Source: Chitinophagales bacterium (GTDB lineage: Bacteria; Bacteroidota; Bacteroidia; Chitinophagales; S012-47). Taken from it: a DNA stretch of 60,975 nucleotides. Positions 1 through 9,183 of this stretch are shown piece by piece (within the stretch, counting starts at the first letter, position 1; every line of letters begins with the position of its first letter). Position numbers and translations under genes: made by a program. The notes beneath the pieces are model-generated. The model was not told the DNA's origin. It did not search any database and was given only the letters and a program-made list of their open reading frames with translations. The stretch spans positions 1 through 60,975 of the forward strand of contig WFPF01000040.1 of the NCBI GenBank assembly GCA_015487695.1, in the 5' to 3' direction.

Positions 1-437
<437 letters not shown>

Positions 438-503
438 ATTTTTTTTATTTTGGTTTTACTCTATTGGTGACAGTATGTCTTTTTTAACTTATTGAAGATC
501 AAT

Positions 504-614
504 TTGGTGGCTATAGCGGAGAGGTTCACCTTTTTCCATTCCGAACAGAGAAGTTAAGCTCTCCAGCGCTGATGGTACTGCGTGTAATACGTGGGAGAGT
601 AGGTCGCTGCCAAA
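504..614 (+). rRNA. 5S ribosomal RNA
   Basis: This is a 5S rRNA of about 110 nt, starting at tggtggctatagcggagagg and ending at gtaggtcgctgcca. It contains the conserved loop ccattccgaacagagaagttaag. It lies about 65 bp after 23S, the normal order in an rrn operon, and is followed at once by a strong terminator. Ends are placed by helix I pairing and may be off by a few bases. Confidence 0.93.
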
Positions 615-621
615 CTCTTGA

Positions 622-653
622 CCCCGTATCATTTATTTGATACGGGGTTTTTT
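622..653 (+). terminator. Rho-independent terminator of the rRNA operon
   Basis: A perfect 10-bp stem (ccccgtatca at 622-631 with tgatacgggg at 638-647) closes a 6-nt loop and is followed by six T (648-653). It sits directly after 5S rRNA and insulates the downstream yifB gene. Confidence 0.95.
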
Positions 654-687
654 CGTTTTATCTCCTTCCATATACTATTTTTGATCT

Positions 688-2229
688 ATGCTTGTAAAAT
701 CATTCGGTAGTGCGGTGCAGGGTGTCGATGCTATTACTATCACCATCGAAGTGGATGTGAACAGTGGAACCAGTTATTCTATCGTGGGCCTGCCGGATAG
801 TGCCGTAAGAGAAGCTTGGGACCGCATAGATACCGCTCTGAGGCACAATAGCTATAAAATTCCCAGAAAAAGAGTGGTGGTTAATATGGCACCGGCAGAC
901 ATACGAAAAGAAGGATCGGCTTACGACCTTCCTATAGCTGTTGGTATTCTGACCGCTTCGGAACAAATTACGAATCCCGATAAAGTCTCCAAATTTGTGA
1001 TGATGGGCGAGTTGTCGCTGGATGGAAGCATTAAGTCAATAAAAGGGGCACTGCCCATTGCTATCACTGCCAGGAAAGAAAAATTCAAAGGTCTCATTGT
1101 TCCGAAGAAAAATGCACGGGAAGCCGCTATTGTTGATGACCTGGATGTATATGGATTCGATAATATTCTTGAGGTAATCGATTTCTTTAATGAGGATGAC
1201 GTTTTTGAACCGGTAAGAGTGGATACAAGGGATGAGTTTTTTCACAATAGTCTCGATCCGGGAATTGATTTTAGTGATGTAAGAGGGCAGAAAAACATTA
1301 AACGGGCCTTGGAGATTGCGGCAGCCGGTGGGCACAACGTAATTCTGATTGGGCCACCCGGCTCGGGCAAGACCATGCTGGCAAAAAGATTACCTACCAT
1401 TTTGCCTCCGCTTACATTGCATGAAGCATTGGAAACTACCAAGATTCATTCTGTGGCAGGCTTGCTTCCCGAGCACTCATCGCTCGTTTATACCAGACCT
1501 TTTCGCTCACCCCATCACACCATCAGCGATGTGGCGCTGGTTGGAGGAGGCAATTATCCTCAGCCGGGTGAAATTTCGATGGCCCACAACGGAGTATTGT
1601 TTCTTGATGAATTACCTGAGTTTAAGCGATCGGTTCTGGAAGTGCTGCGTCAGCCCCTCGAAGATCGCAGAATTACCATTTCGAGAGCCCGCTTCAGTGT
1701 CGATTATCCTGCCAGTTTTATGTTGGTTGCCTCTATGAATCCTTGCCCCTGCGGCTATTACAATCATCCAAGTAAAGAATGTGTATGTGCTCCGGGAGTA
1801 GTTCAGAAGTACCTGAACCGTATTTCCGGTCCGCTGATGGATCGCATTGATATTCACGTGGAGGTCACCCCGGTGCCAATACAGGAAATCGCAAAAAAAG
1901 AGAATGCGGAAACCAGCGAGGTGGTCAGATACCGGGTTGTGCGTGCGAGAAATCTGCAAGCAGAAAGATATAAATCGGCCAAAGGAGTACACTCCAATGC
2001 CCAGCTCTCACCCAAGCAGCTAAAGGAATATTGCCATATTGATACAGCCGGTCAGAATTTGCTTAATAAGGCCATGGAAAAACTGGGCCTCTCGGCCCGG
2101 GCCTATGACCGGATTCTGAAAGTGGCGCGTACCATTGCAGACCTTGCAGAGAGTGAAAATATCAAACCCGAACACCTTGCCGAGGCCATTCAGTTCAGGA
2201 GCCTCGACCGCGATGATTGGGCCGGTTGA
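688..2229 (+). CDS. yifB: YifB/ComM family Mg-chelatase-like AAA ATPase
   Basis: The 513-residue protein has the standard YifB/ComM layout: an N-terminal Lon-protease-like fold domain (about 20-140), an Mg-chelatase AAA+ core with Walker A GPPGSGKT at residues 222-229 and Walker B LFLDELPEF near 305, and a C-terminal helical domain. A cysteine cluster (CPCGYYNHPSKECVC) near 354-368 matches the family. ComM homologues are hexameric helicases that promote branch migration during natural transformation; that role is inherited from the family and not shown here. The start MLVKSFGSAVQG is the family's usual N-terminus. A TAnnTTTG-type box (676-683) ends only 4 nt before the ATG. Confidence 0.93.
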   Translation: MLVKSFGSAVQGVDAITITIEVDVNSGTSYSIVGLPDSAVREAWDRIDTALRHNSYKIPRKRVVVNMAPADIRKEGSAYDLPIAVGILTASEQITNPDKVSKFVMMGELSLDGSIKSIKGALPIAITARKEKFKGLIVPKKNAREAAIVDDLDVYGFDNILEVIDFFNEDDVFEPVRVDTRDEFFHNSLDPGIDFSDVRGQKNIKRALEIAAAGGHNVILIGPPGSGKTMLAKRLPTILPPLTLHEALETTKIHSVAGLLPEHSSLVYTRPFRSPHHTISDVALVGGGNYPQPGEISMAHNGVLFLDELPEFKRSVLEVLRQPLEDRRITISRARFSVDYPASFMLVASMNPCPCGYYNHPSKECVCAPGVVQKYLNRISGPLMDRIDIHVEVTPVPIQEIAKKENAETSEVVRYRVVRARNLQAERYKSAKGVHSNAQLSPKQLKEYCHIDTAGQNLLNKAMEKLGLSARAYDRILKVARTIADLAESENIKPEHLAEAIQFRSLDRDDWAG

Positions 2230-2293
2230 TGGAAGCCCTACTCAGTACGAAGTTTTGTAATTTCGCATTTTCTCAGCCCTAAAATGACAGACT

Positions 2294-3580
2294 ATGATCG
2301 AGGCGAACAATCCGCAGTGGGAGACATGGCTGCCCGTTCCTGAAAAAAGCGACTTCCCTATTCAAAATATACCCTTTGGTATTGGTGTATTCGGCCCGGG
2401 AATACACCATGCCTGTACGAGAATTGGAGATACTGTAATTGATCTGTATGCCTTGGCTGAAAACGGGTTAGTGCTGCATTCGGGTGTCGAAAATCCGGAA
2501 GTACTGAAGCAGGAAGTGCTGAACGATCTGATGAAATCAGGCAAATCGGGAATGCGCCAATTGCGTGATCATCTTTCGCGCCTTTTCAGAAAGGACAATC
2601 CCCTGCTTCGTGACAACCCGGAGCTCAGAGAAAAATGCCTCTTCCCATATAAGGCCGTGTCGTTGGAATTGCCGGTAAAGGTTGAGAATTACACGGATTT
2701 TTACAGCAGCATCGAGCATGCGACCAACGTAGGGACGATGTTTCGCGGAAAGGAAAATGCACTGATGCCCAACTGGCGATACCTGCCGGTAGGATATCAT
2801 GGGAGAAGTTCTTCGATCATCGTGAGCGGAGAAGCGGTAAGAAGACCATGGGGGCAGCAACGACCCGACCCCGAGGCTCCTCCGGTTTTCGGCCCGTCCA
2901 GGCTTGTCGACTTTGAGCTGGAAATGGCATTTGTCACTTGTGGAGAGAATCAGCAAGGTACTCCGATACCGGTCAGGGAGGCTGAGGATTATATCATTGG
3001 CTTTGTATTGTTCAACGACTGGTCGGCCCGCGACATACAGGGCTGGGAATATGTGCCGCTCGGGCCCTTTTTGTCGAAAAACTGGGCAAGCAGTGTTTCT
3101 CCCTGGATTGTAACGCTTGATGCATTGGAGCCGTTTCGGGTGGAGGGCCCCTATCAGGAGCCGGAAGTATTTGACTATCTGAAAAGCGAAGGCAAGCGAA
3201 ACTTCGATATCAAACTGGAAGTGATCATACAACCGGAAAACGGGGAAGAAAATGTGGTTTCCAGAAGCAATTTTAAATACATGTACTGGAATATCTGCCA
3301 GCAACTTGCCCATCATACGGTGAACGGCTGCAACATTCAGATAGGAGATATGTATGCCAGCGGAACCATAAGCGGCCCTTCGCCCGACAGCTACGGGTCG
3401 ATGCTTGAGCTGACCTGGCGCGGTGCGAACCCGATCAAACTGAACGATGGCAGTGAACGCAAGTTTATCAATGATTTCGATACCGTCATCATGAGGGGAT
3501 ATGCCGAGAAGGGCAATCTGAGAATCGGCTTCGGAGAGGTCAGCAGCAAACTCCTGCCGGCAATAAAAGAATGGAAATGA
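2294..3580 (+). CDS. fahA: Fumarylacetoacetase
   Basis: The 428-residue protein hydrolyses 4-fumarylacetoacetate to fumarate and acetoacetate, the last step of tyrosine/homogentisate catabolism. It has the N-terminal FAH domain (residues about 15-115, with IPFGIGVFG) and the large FAA_hydrolase domain. DFYSSIEHATNVGTMFR, WRYLPVGYHGR, FNDWSARDIQGWEY and the C-terminal GTISGPSPDSYGSMLE are all conserved active-site and metal-binding regions. Length is normal. No homogentisate dioxygenase is in the window. The downstream flavin-reductase-like gene overlaps its end, suggesting cotranscription. Confidence 0.96.
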   Translation: MIEANNPQWETWLPVPEKSDFPIQNIPFGIGVFGPGIHHACTRIGDTVIDLYALAENGLVLHSGVENPEVLKQEVLNDLMKSGKSGMRQLRDHLSRLFRKDNPLLRDNPELREKCLFPYKAVSLELPVKVENYTDFYSSIEHATNVGTMFRGKENALMPNWRYLPVGYHGRSSSIIVSGEAVRRPWGQQRPDPEAPPVFGPSRLVDFELEMAFVTCGENQQGTPIPVREAEDYIIGFVLFNDWSARDIQGWEYVPLGPFLSKNWASSVSPWIVTLDALEPFRVEGPYQEPEVFDYLKSEGKRNFDIKLEVIIQPENGEENVVSRSNFKYMYWNICQQLAHHTVNGCNIQIGDMYASGTISGPSPDSYGSMLELTWRGANPIKLNDGSERKFINDFDTVIMRGYAEKGNLRIGFGEVSSKLLPAIKEWK

Positions 3581-4470
3581 GCAGTATTGATCCAAAATCG
3601 ATAGCAACGCGCGATCTGCATCAGATCCTTGTCAGCATGGTGGCTCCGCGACCGATAGCGCTGGTCAGTACCATAAGTGAGGAAGGAGTGCCCAATCTGG
3701 CACCTTACAGCTTTTTCAATGTCTTCAGTTCCAATCCCCCGACCCTGATTTTTTCATCGAACCTGAGAATCAAGGATGACACATCGAAGGATACGCTTCA
3801 CAACGTGCAGCGCAACGGGGAGGTCGTTATTAATGCGGTAACCCGAAAGATTGCACGCCAGGTGGCTTTGGCTTCGGTGGAATACGCAGCGGATGTCAAT
3901 GAATTTGAAAAAGCCGGCCTTACGCCCCTTCAATCGGAAGTAGTGAAGCCCTTCCGGGTGGCAGAGTCGCCCGCTCAGTTTGAATGCAAGGTGAAGAAGA
4001 TCATGCCGCTTGGGGATAAAGGAGGTGCCGGAAATCTGGTCATTTGTGAAGTCGTGATGCTTCATCTACACGATGACATTTACGATGAAAAGGGTAAAAT
4101 CGACCCCTTGCGTCTCGACTTGGTGGGCCGGATGGGCAGAACCTATTATTGCCATGCCGGGGAGGAGAGTATTTTCTCTATTTATCAGCCGTTTGATCAG
4201 CTGGGTATTGGCTTTGATCAATTGCCCCGGCCGATCCGCGAGAGCCGGGTGTTTAGCGGCCACGATCTGGCACTACTGGCAGCGCAGACCGAAATTCCGG
4301 GACGGGAGGAGGCCATGGAAGCCCTGAAACTGCAGGAGGTTAAAAGCCTGATTGAAGCGGGAAATGCAAGCGAAGAGGCTTTGCATGAACTGGCAAAAAG
4401 GCTTCTGAACGAGAAAAGAAACCGGGAAGCATTTGCTGTGGCAATGCTTTATATTTATGAATTGATATAA
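3571..4470 (+). CDS. Flavin reductase family (FMN-binding split-barrel) protein
   Basis: The 299-residue protein has the flavin-reductase-like FMN-binding domain (about 10-190), recognised by [34 protein letters not shown] and the later [11 protein letters not shown] segment. It probably binds FMN; the partner or substrate is unknown. The ATG at 3571 overlaps fahA by 10 bp; an alternative ATG at 3577 forms a 4-bp ATGA overlap and is equally plausible. Either implies translational coupling with fumarylacetoacetase and suggests a role around aromatic amino-acid catabolism, which is inference. The C-terminal about 90 residues are helical and charged. lysS follows after 14 bp. Confidence 0.85.
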   Translation: MEMSSIDPKSIATRDLHQILVSMVAPRPIALVSTISEEGVPNLAPYSFFNVFSSNPPTLIFSSNLRIKDDTSKDTLHNVQRNGEVVINAVTRKIARQVALASVEYAADVNEFEKAGLTPLQSEVVKPFRVAESPAQFECKVKKIMPLGDKGGAGNLVICEVVMLHLHDDIYDEKGKIDPLRLDLVGRMGRTYYCHAGEESIFSIYQPFDQLGIGFDQLPRPIRESRVFSGHDLALLAAQTEIPGREEAMEALKLQEVKSLIEAGNASEEALHELAKRLLNEKRNREAFAVAMLYIYELI

Positions 4471-4484
4471 ATCTGAAAAGAGAA

Positions 4485-6038
4485 ATGAGCCGACAACTTA
4501 GCGAGCAGGAAATTGTTAGAAGAGAAAATCTGAAAAAAATCAGGGAAATGGGCATCGATCCCTTTCCGGCAGACCCCTTTGAAGTAAATGCCCATGCCCG
4601 TGAAATAAAGGAAAACTATTCGGAAGAAAAGAAGAACTATCAGAATGTACGCCTTTCAGGGCGCCTGATGATGAAGCGCATCATGGGAAAAGCATCTTTT
4701 GCCGAATTGCAGGACGCAAGTGGCAAGATTCAGCTCTATGTGGCCCGCGATGAGATCTGTCCGGATGAAGATAAAAGCCTGTATAATGTTCTTTTCAAGA
4801 AGCTCCTTGACATTGGGGATATCATTGGGGTTGAGGGATTTGTCTTCACGACAAAAACCGGGGAGATCACGGTGCACGTGAAGAAATTAAAACTGCTGAG
4901 CAAATCCCTGCGCCCACTGCCGATCGTAAAAGAAAAAGACGGGAAGGTCTTCGATGCATTTACAGATCCGCAACAGCGTTATCGTATGCGTTATGTAGAC
5001 CTGACGGTCAATCCGCACGTGAGAGAGAACTTCATACGGAGGTCGCAGATCATGCAGGCCATGCGGGAGTTTTTATTAAATAAAGGCTATCTCGAGGTGG
5101 AAACGCCCATCCTGCAGCCGGTCTATGGCGGTGCAGCAGCGAGACCTTTTAAGACGCACCACCACACGCTGGACCAGACCTTTTATCTTCGAATTGCAAA
5201 TGAACTCTATCTGAAGCGATTGCTGGTGGGCGGCTTCGACAGTGTTTTTGAATTTGCCAAAGACTTTCGCAATGAAGGGATGGACCGCTTTCACAATCCG
5301 GAGTTTACTCAGATGGAGCTCTATGTGGCATATACCGACTACATATGGATGATGAACCTCGTTGAGGAAATGCTGCAGTATATTGTTAAGCGCGTATTCG
5401 GGAAAAGCACGCTGACTGTTGGCGAGCATGAAATATCCTTTGAAGGGCCCTTTCAGCGCTACACGATGTATGAATCTATAGAAAAGTTTACGGGAATTGA
5501 CATTTCGGAGATGGATGAAAAGGCGCTTCGTGAAACTGCCAAAAAACTTCACGTAGAGGTGGATTCTTCCATGGGTAAAGGCAAATTGATTGATGAAATA
5601 TTCGGAGAGAAGGTAGAGCCTTACCTGAGCGATCCCACCTTTATTACAGACTATCCCATTGAGATGTCGCCACTGGCAAAAAAGCACCGGGAAAAAGAAG
5701 GGTTGGTAGAGCGCTTTGAATTGATTGTCAATGGCAAAGAGCTTGCCAATGCGTTTAGCGAACTGAACGACCCCATTGATCAAAGGCAGCGCTTCGAGGC
5801 CCAGCTTGAATTGGGAAAACGCGGAGATGAGGAAGCCATGATGCTTGATGAAGATTATATCAGAGCACTGGAATTCGGAATGCCTCCGGCCAGCGGACTG
5901 GGCATCGGGATTGACCGTCTGACGATGATATTGACGAACAGCAAGTCCATTCAGGATGTGCTCTTCTTTCCACAGATGCGCCCTGAGCATCCGACTGAAG
6001 GAATGGCTGATTCTGATGAGGAAAAGCAGGAAGAATAA
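4485..6038 (+). CDS. lysS: Lysine--tRNA ligase, class II
   Basis: The 517-residue class II lysyl-tRNA synthetase has an N-terminal OB-fold anticodon-binding domain (about 55-165) and the catalytic core. Motif 1 lies around [14 protein letters not shown], motif 2 is [20 protein letters not shown], and motif 3 is [14 protein letters not shown] near the C-terminus. Length and order are typical of bacterial LysS. The tail (about 15 residues, rich in Glu/Asp) is a common extension. It follows the flavin reductase gene closely and is probably read from the same transcript. Confidence 0.98.
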   Translation: MSRQLSEQEIVRRENLKKIREMGIDPFPADPFEVNAHAREIKENYSEEKKNYQNVRLSGRLMMKRIMGKASFAELQDASGKIQLYVARDEICPDEDKSLYNVLFKKLLDIGDIIGVEGFVFTTKTGEITVHVKKLKLLSKSLRPLPIVKEKDGKVFDAFTDPQQRYRMRYVDLTVNPHVRENFIRRSQIMQAMREFLLNKGYLEVETPILQPVYGGAAARPFKTHHHTLDQTFYLRIANELYLKRLLVGGFDSVFEFAKDFRNEGMDRFHNPEFTQMELYVAYTDYIWMMNLVEEMLQYIVKRVFGKSTLTVGEHEISFEGPFQRYTMYESIEKFTGIDISEMDEKALRETAKKLHVEVDSSMGKGKLIDEIFGEKVEPYLSDPTFITDYPIEMSPLAKKHREKEGLVERFELIVNGKELANAFSELNDPIDQRQRFEAQLELGKRGDEEAMMLDEDYIRALEFGMPPASGLGIGIDRLTMILTNSKSIQDVLFFPQMRPEHPTEGMADSDEEKQEE

Positions 6039-6064
6039 ATTATTGGAATTAGAGTTTAGATTCA

Positions 6065-7723
6065 ATGAGTAAAACACATTTCCGGCTGATTCTTGCCGGG
6101 TTCTTCTTTTTCCTTGGCAACCCGGCCCGGGGCCAGGCAGACTCTTTTGCCTCTTCTTTTAGCGAAGCTTTTCGTTCACCAGCAGAAATCCGGGTATTGG
6201 AGATTGAGGAGCAGGATCTGTCGGAATTGCCGGACAGCCTGGCGTATCTGACATCCCTTGAGACCTTGCGCATCAGGAGGTGTACCGGTGTCGACCTCGA
6301 AGTACTATTTGATGCCCTGCCCGGGCCGGAGAAACTCCGCGAATTGGATATCTCGTGGAATCAGCTTGAGGTTCTGCCATCTACGATCTCCGGGTTTGGG
6401 AACCTGCGAACCTTGAACCTGTCGGAAAACAGATTTGCCGTTCTTCCTCCGGCTTTGGAAAAGCTGACCCGCCTGACCCGCCTGAATCTCAAGCACAGTA
6501 TTTATCTGGATATGAACCAGGCGCTGGGAGTTCTGTCGCTTCTTCCTCAACTGCATTCTTTGATTTTGAGCTATTGCCAGATGGAAGAGCTGCCGGAAGT
6601 GATCGGTGATTTTCAGTCGCTTCGCTCGCTCGATCTCGAGGGGAATTACCTCCTGACCTTGCCCGGGTCTTTGAGCCGTCTGGCAAGTTTGGAGAAGCTC
6701 ACGCTTCGGAAGAATTTCAGGTACGAAGGAATTGAAGCGGGAAAGCCCCTGCTTGAAACAATTGAACAGGAGCAACTCTTTGAACTGCTCGGTAGCATGC
6801 CCGGCTTCGATTCGCTCGATATCTCGAGATGCGAACTCGTTTACCTGGCCGGAAATGTGGATCAAATGAAAGGCCTGCGATTCCTCTCGCTCGAGAAGAA
6901 CCGGCTCCTCGAACTGCCTGCGGGCATCGGACGACTGGCCGAACTCCGGCATCTGGATATGAGCAACCCCGGAACGGGAACCCGGACCAACAAGCTCAAC
7001 GCTCTGCCGGCTTCTTTCAATAATCTGAACAAGCTGGAGTATCTCAATCTCAATGGAAATGATTTTGTGGAGCTCAATCTGCGGGGACCCTTTCCTGAAA
7101 TGAAGACCCTGTTGATTTCGTGGAACCGGCTGAAGCGCTTTCCCGAGGGCATCCGGTACATGAAGAAACTAAAAACGCTTCGCCTGAATATCAACCTGAT
7201 TACTGAAATACCGGAATGGATCGATGAACCGGAGTTGCTGGAAGAGCTGAGTATCAACGGTGATTTCTTTCTCAACCGAAACTATAAGATTCAAACACTC
7301 CCCACAGCCCTCACCCGGCTCCGCCATTTGAAAATATTGAACCTGAATGATCATGTTATTGAAGCATTGCCGGCAGAAATGGGCGGGCTGCGCAGCCTGG
7401 AGCATTTTGAAATGAAGGATAATCTTCTTCAAAAGTTGCCGGAGAGCATGGGAAACTGCAAGGGCCTGCGCTGGGTGGATCTTAAGGCAAATGAGCTGAA
7501 AAGCCTGCCTCTGAGCTTTAATAATCTGAACAAGCTGGAGTATCTCAACCTGAGCTTCAATACGGAGCTGAGCGGGCTGGAGCTGATTCCTGCACTCAGA
7601 GGATGTGAAAACCTGAAGACCCTGGATATCACTTTTACGGCTCCGCTAAACCTGGAAGGACTAAACAAAATAAGGGCGGCCCTGCCGGGCACGATGGTCG
7701 TTTATGCTCGCATAAAAAGGTAG
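6065..7723 (+). CDS. Secreted leucine-rich-repeat protein
   Basis: The 552-residue protein has a signal peptide (about 1-23, hydrophobic core RLILAGFFFFLG, likely cleavage after ARGQ) followed almost entirely by leucine-rich repeats of about 23 residues with the pattern LxxLxxLxLxxNxLxxLP. Bacterial LRR solenoids of this type usually bind proteins; no partner can be inferred. No C-terminal type IX sorting domain is visible, so it may stay in the periplasm. Two distant repeats share the peptide FNNLNKLEYLNL and an exact 29-bp DNA repeat (7019-7047, 7520-7548). It ends one base before the convergent cyclase gene. Confidence 0.86.
   Translation: MSKTHFRLILAGFFFFLGNPARGQADSFASSFSEAFRSPAEIRVLEIEEQDLSELPDSLAYLTSLETLRIRRCTGVDLEVLFDALPGPEKLRELDISWNQLEVLPSTISGFGNLRTLNLSENRFAVLPPALEKLTRLTRLNLKHSIYLDMNQALGVLSLLPQLHSLILSYCQMEELPEVIGDFQSLRSLDLEGNYLLTLPGSLSRLASLEKLTLRKNFRYEGIEAGKPLLETIEQEQLFELLGSMPGFDSLDISRCELVYLAGNVDQMKGLRFLSLEKNRLLELPAGIGRLAELRHLDMSNPGTGTRTNKLNALPASFNNLNKLEYLNLNGNDFVELNLRGPFPEMKTLLISWNRLKRFPEGIRYMKKLKTLRLNINLITEIPEWIDEPELLEELSINGDFFLNRNYKIQTLPTALTRLRHLKILNLNDHVIEALPAEMGGLRSLEHFEMKDNLLQKLPESMGNCKGLRWVDLKANELKSLPLSFNNLNKLEYLNLSFNTELSGLELIPALRGCENLKTLDITFTAPLNLEGLNKIRAALPGTMVVYARIKR
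7019..7548 (+). repeat. 29-bp exact direct repeat within the LRR gene
   Basis: An identical 29-base string starting aataatctgaacaagctgga lies at 7019-7047 and 7520-7548, 501 bp (167 codons) apart and in the same reading frame. The flanking repeats have diverged, so this looks like recent duplication or gene conversion between LRR units. Confidence 0.9.
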
Positions 7724-7724
7724 G

Positions 7725-8483
7725 TCAGGCAGGAGAGAGCGGAAAGATAAATGGCCTGGAAGGTGCGGCATCCAATTCAAAACAGGGAATCTGAATCTGC
7801 AGCAGATAGAGCCCATCGGGGCAGGAGTCTTCCACAAAAATCATTTCGGTGATGCTGGCATCTTTTCGCGGTTGTTCGGGATAATTCCAGAATATTTTAT
7901 GAGCCGAGAGCCTTCCTTCGTCATTTTCTTTATCGACAGAGGGCGTGTCGATGAGCAAGTGCCTGATGCCTGCCTTTGCAATGAGCTTCATTCCATCGGG
8001 GTCGATAAAGGCAGGATTGCGGCCGCTGTAGTCCTGTGTTTTTTTCGAAGGATGATTGGGCAGGGTGCGGATGATCAGAGCGCTGCAGTTTTGTAAAGAA
8101 ATGCCCTCCAGTTGCTCGCGGCTGATGTAATGATCACTTCCATCCTGCCGGGGCTGCAGCGAAATCAGGCGGGCAAGGCTATAGCCGCTGCCAATGGCCT
8201 TGTACACAGGCCACGGATCGGCCGATATGTGGCCTACACTTTCGCTGTGTGTTCCGTTTCCGTGCGGATTGAATTGCACATTGAAGAAATTGACGGGAGC
8301 CCCTTCGCGCACGCTGCCTGTAAAGTCACCGGCCACGACCGGTGAAAAAAGCGGATCGTCCACATTCCATGCCTTCGGGTTTGCACTGCCACTCTGCAGC
8401 GGCAAGGCAATGCATATGCCCGCATCCGGATCGGCACTGTAGCTGCGACCATCTATGTCTATCAGCAATTTACTCCGAGTCAT
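7725..8483 (-). CDS. Cyclase family metal-dependent hydrolase (kynurenine formamidase fold)
   Basis: The 252-residue protein belongs to the cyclase/kynurenine formamidase superfamily (PF04199). The metal-site region reads HGNGTHSESVGH (residues 74-85). The textbook KynB motif is HxGTHxDxPxH, so this copy has an extra residue before GTH and Glu in place of Asp. That marks a divergent branch whose substrate cannot be read from sequence. It is the only formamidase-like gene in a window that otherwise encodes nearly all of tryptophan degradation, so N-formylkynurenine is a reasonable guess. Its ATG overlaps the response regulator's end by 14 bp, implying coupling to the two-component genes. Confidence 0.85.
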   Translation of the reverse strand: MTRSKLLIDIDGRSYSADPDAGICIALPLQSGSANPKAWNVDDPLFSPVVAGDFTGSVREGAPVNFFNVQFNPHGNGTHSESVGHISADPWPVYKAIGSGYSLARLISLQPRQDGSDHYISREQLEGISLQNCSALIIRTLPNHPSKKTQDYSGRNPAFIDPDGMKLIAKAGIRHLLIDTPSVDKENDEGRLSAHKIFWNYPEQPRKDASITEMIFVEDSCPDGLYLLQIQIPCFELDAAPSRPFIFPLSPA

Positions 8484-9183
8484 TCTTTTTCAGGTCGGTG
8501 AGTTTGTATCCCGTTCCGTGGATATTGATGATCTGAACATTGGGATCGGGCTTCAGATACTTGCGCAGTTTGGTGATAAAGACATCCATGCTGCGGGCAT
8601 TGAAATAGCTGTCGCTGCCCCAAATGGAGTTGAGTGCTTCTTCACGCGTAAGCACACGGTTCTTGTTGCGGCAAAGCAGGCGGAGCAACTCGGTTTCCTT
8701 TGTGGTCAGTGCCTGTGGTTTTTCATTATCGAACTTCAGCTCCTGACGGTCGTAATCAAAAACAAAGCGGCCAAATTTGTATTGGATGGGCTCGGGTTCG
8801 GTTTTGCCTTTGGTTCTGCGCAGCACGGCTTTGGCGCGTGCCAAAAACTCTTCCATGCTAAAGGGCTTGGTGATGTAATCGTCAGCACCAATACTGAACC
8901 CTTCTATTTTGTCGTCTTTCATGGATTTGGCGGTGAGAAATATGATCGGCATCTCGGGTTGTATGCTCTTGATCTTTCGTGCCAGGGTGAACCCGTCCAG
9001 CTTGGGCATCATGATATCCAATACGGCCAGGTCGAATTTCTTGCTTTTGAAAACCTCCAATGCCTCTTCGCCATTGTGGGCAAGCGTTACGTCATAGCCT
9101 TTGAGGTTGAGGTACTCTTCAAGCAGGGCACTCAGGTTGGTATCGTCTTCTGCCAGTAAAATTTTGGGTTTATCGTTATCCAT
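8470..9183 (-). CDS. OmpR-family response regulator (RprY-like)
   Basis: The 237-residue protein has a receiver domain (about 7-120) with the acidic pair E12/D13, phospho-acceptor D56 in LDIMMPKLDGF and the switch lysine in ITKPFSMEE, followed by a winged-helix DNA-binding domain (about 140-230, with LTTKETELLRLLCRNKN and HGTGYKL). It resembles Bacteroides RprY. The start overlaps the histidine kinase's end by 8 bp and its end overlaps the cyclase gene by 14 bp, so the three form one translation-coupled operon. Target genes are not evident. Confidence 0.95.
   Translation of the reverse strand: MDNDKPKILLAEDDTNLSALLEEYLNLKGYDVTLAHNGEEALEVFKSKKFDLAVLDIMMPKLDGFTLARKIKSIQPEMPIIFLTAKSMKDDKIEGFSIGADDYITKPFSMEEFLARAKAVLRRTKGKTEPEPIQYKFGRFVFDYDRQELKFDNEKPQALTTKETELLRLLCRNKNRVLTREEALNSIWGSDSYFNARSMDVFITKLRKYLKPDPNVQIINIHGTGYKLTDLKKNDSE

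Noticed and set aside
2258-2265. TAATTTCG as a promoter box for fahA
   Set aside because: One mismatch in the core and no -33 element at suitable distance.
2537-3607. 356-aa minus-strand open frame
   Set aside because: It is antisense to fumarylacetoacetase, whose family motifs are unmistakable; the translation has no recognisable domain.
5076-6077. 333-aa minus-strand open frame
   Set aside because: It is antisense to lysS with no domain features; a codon-bias shadow.
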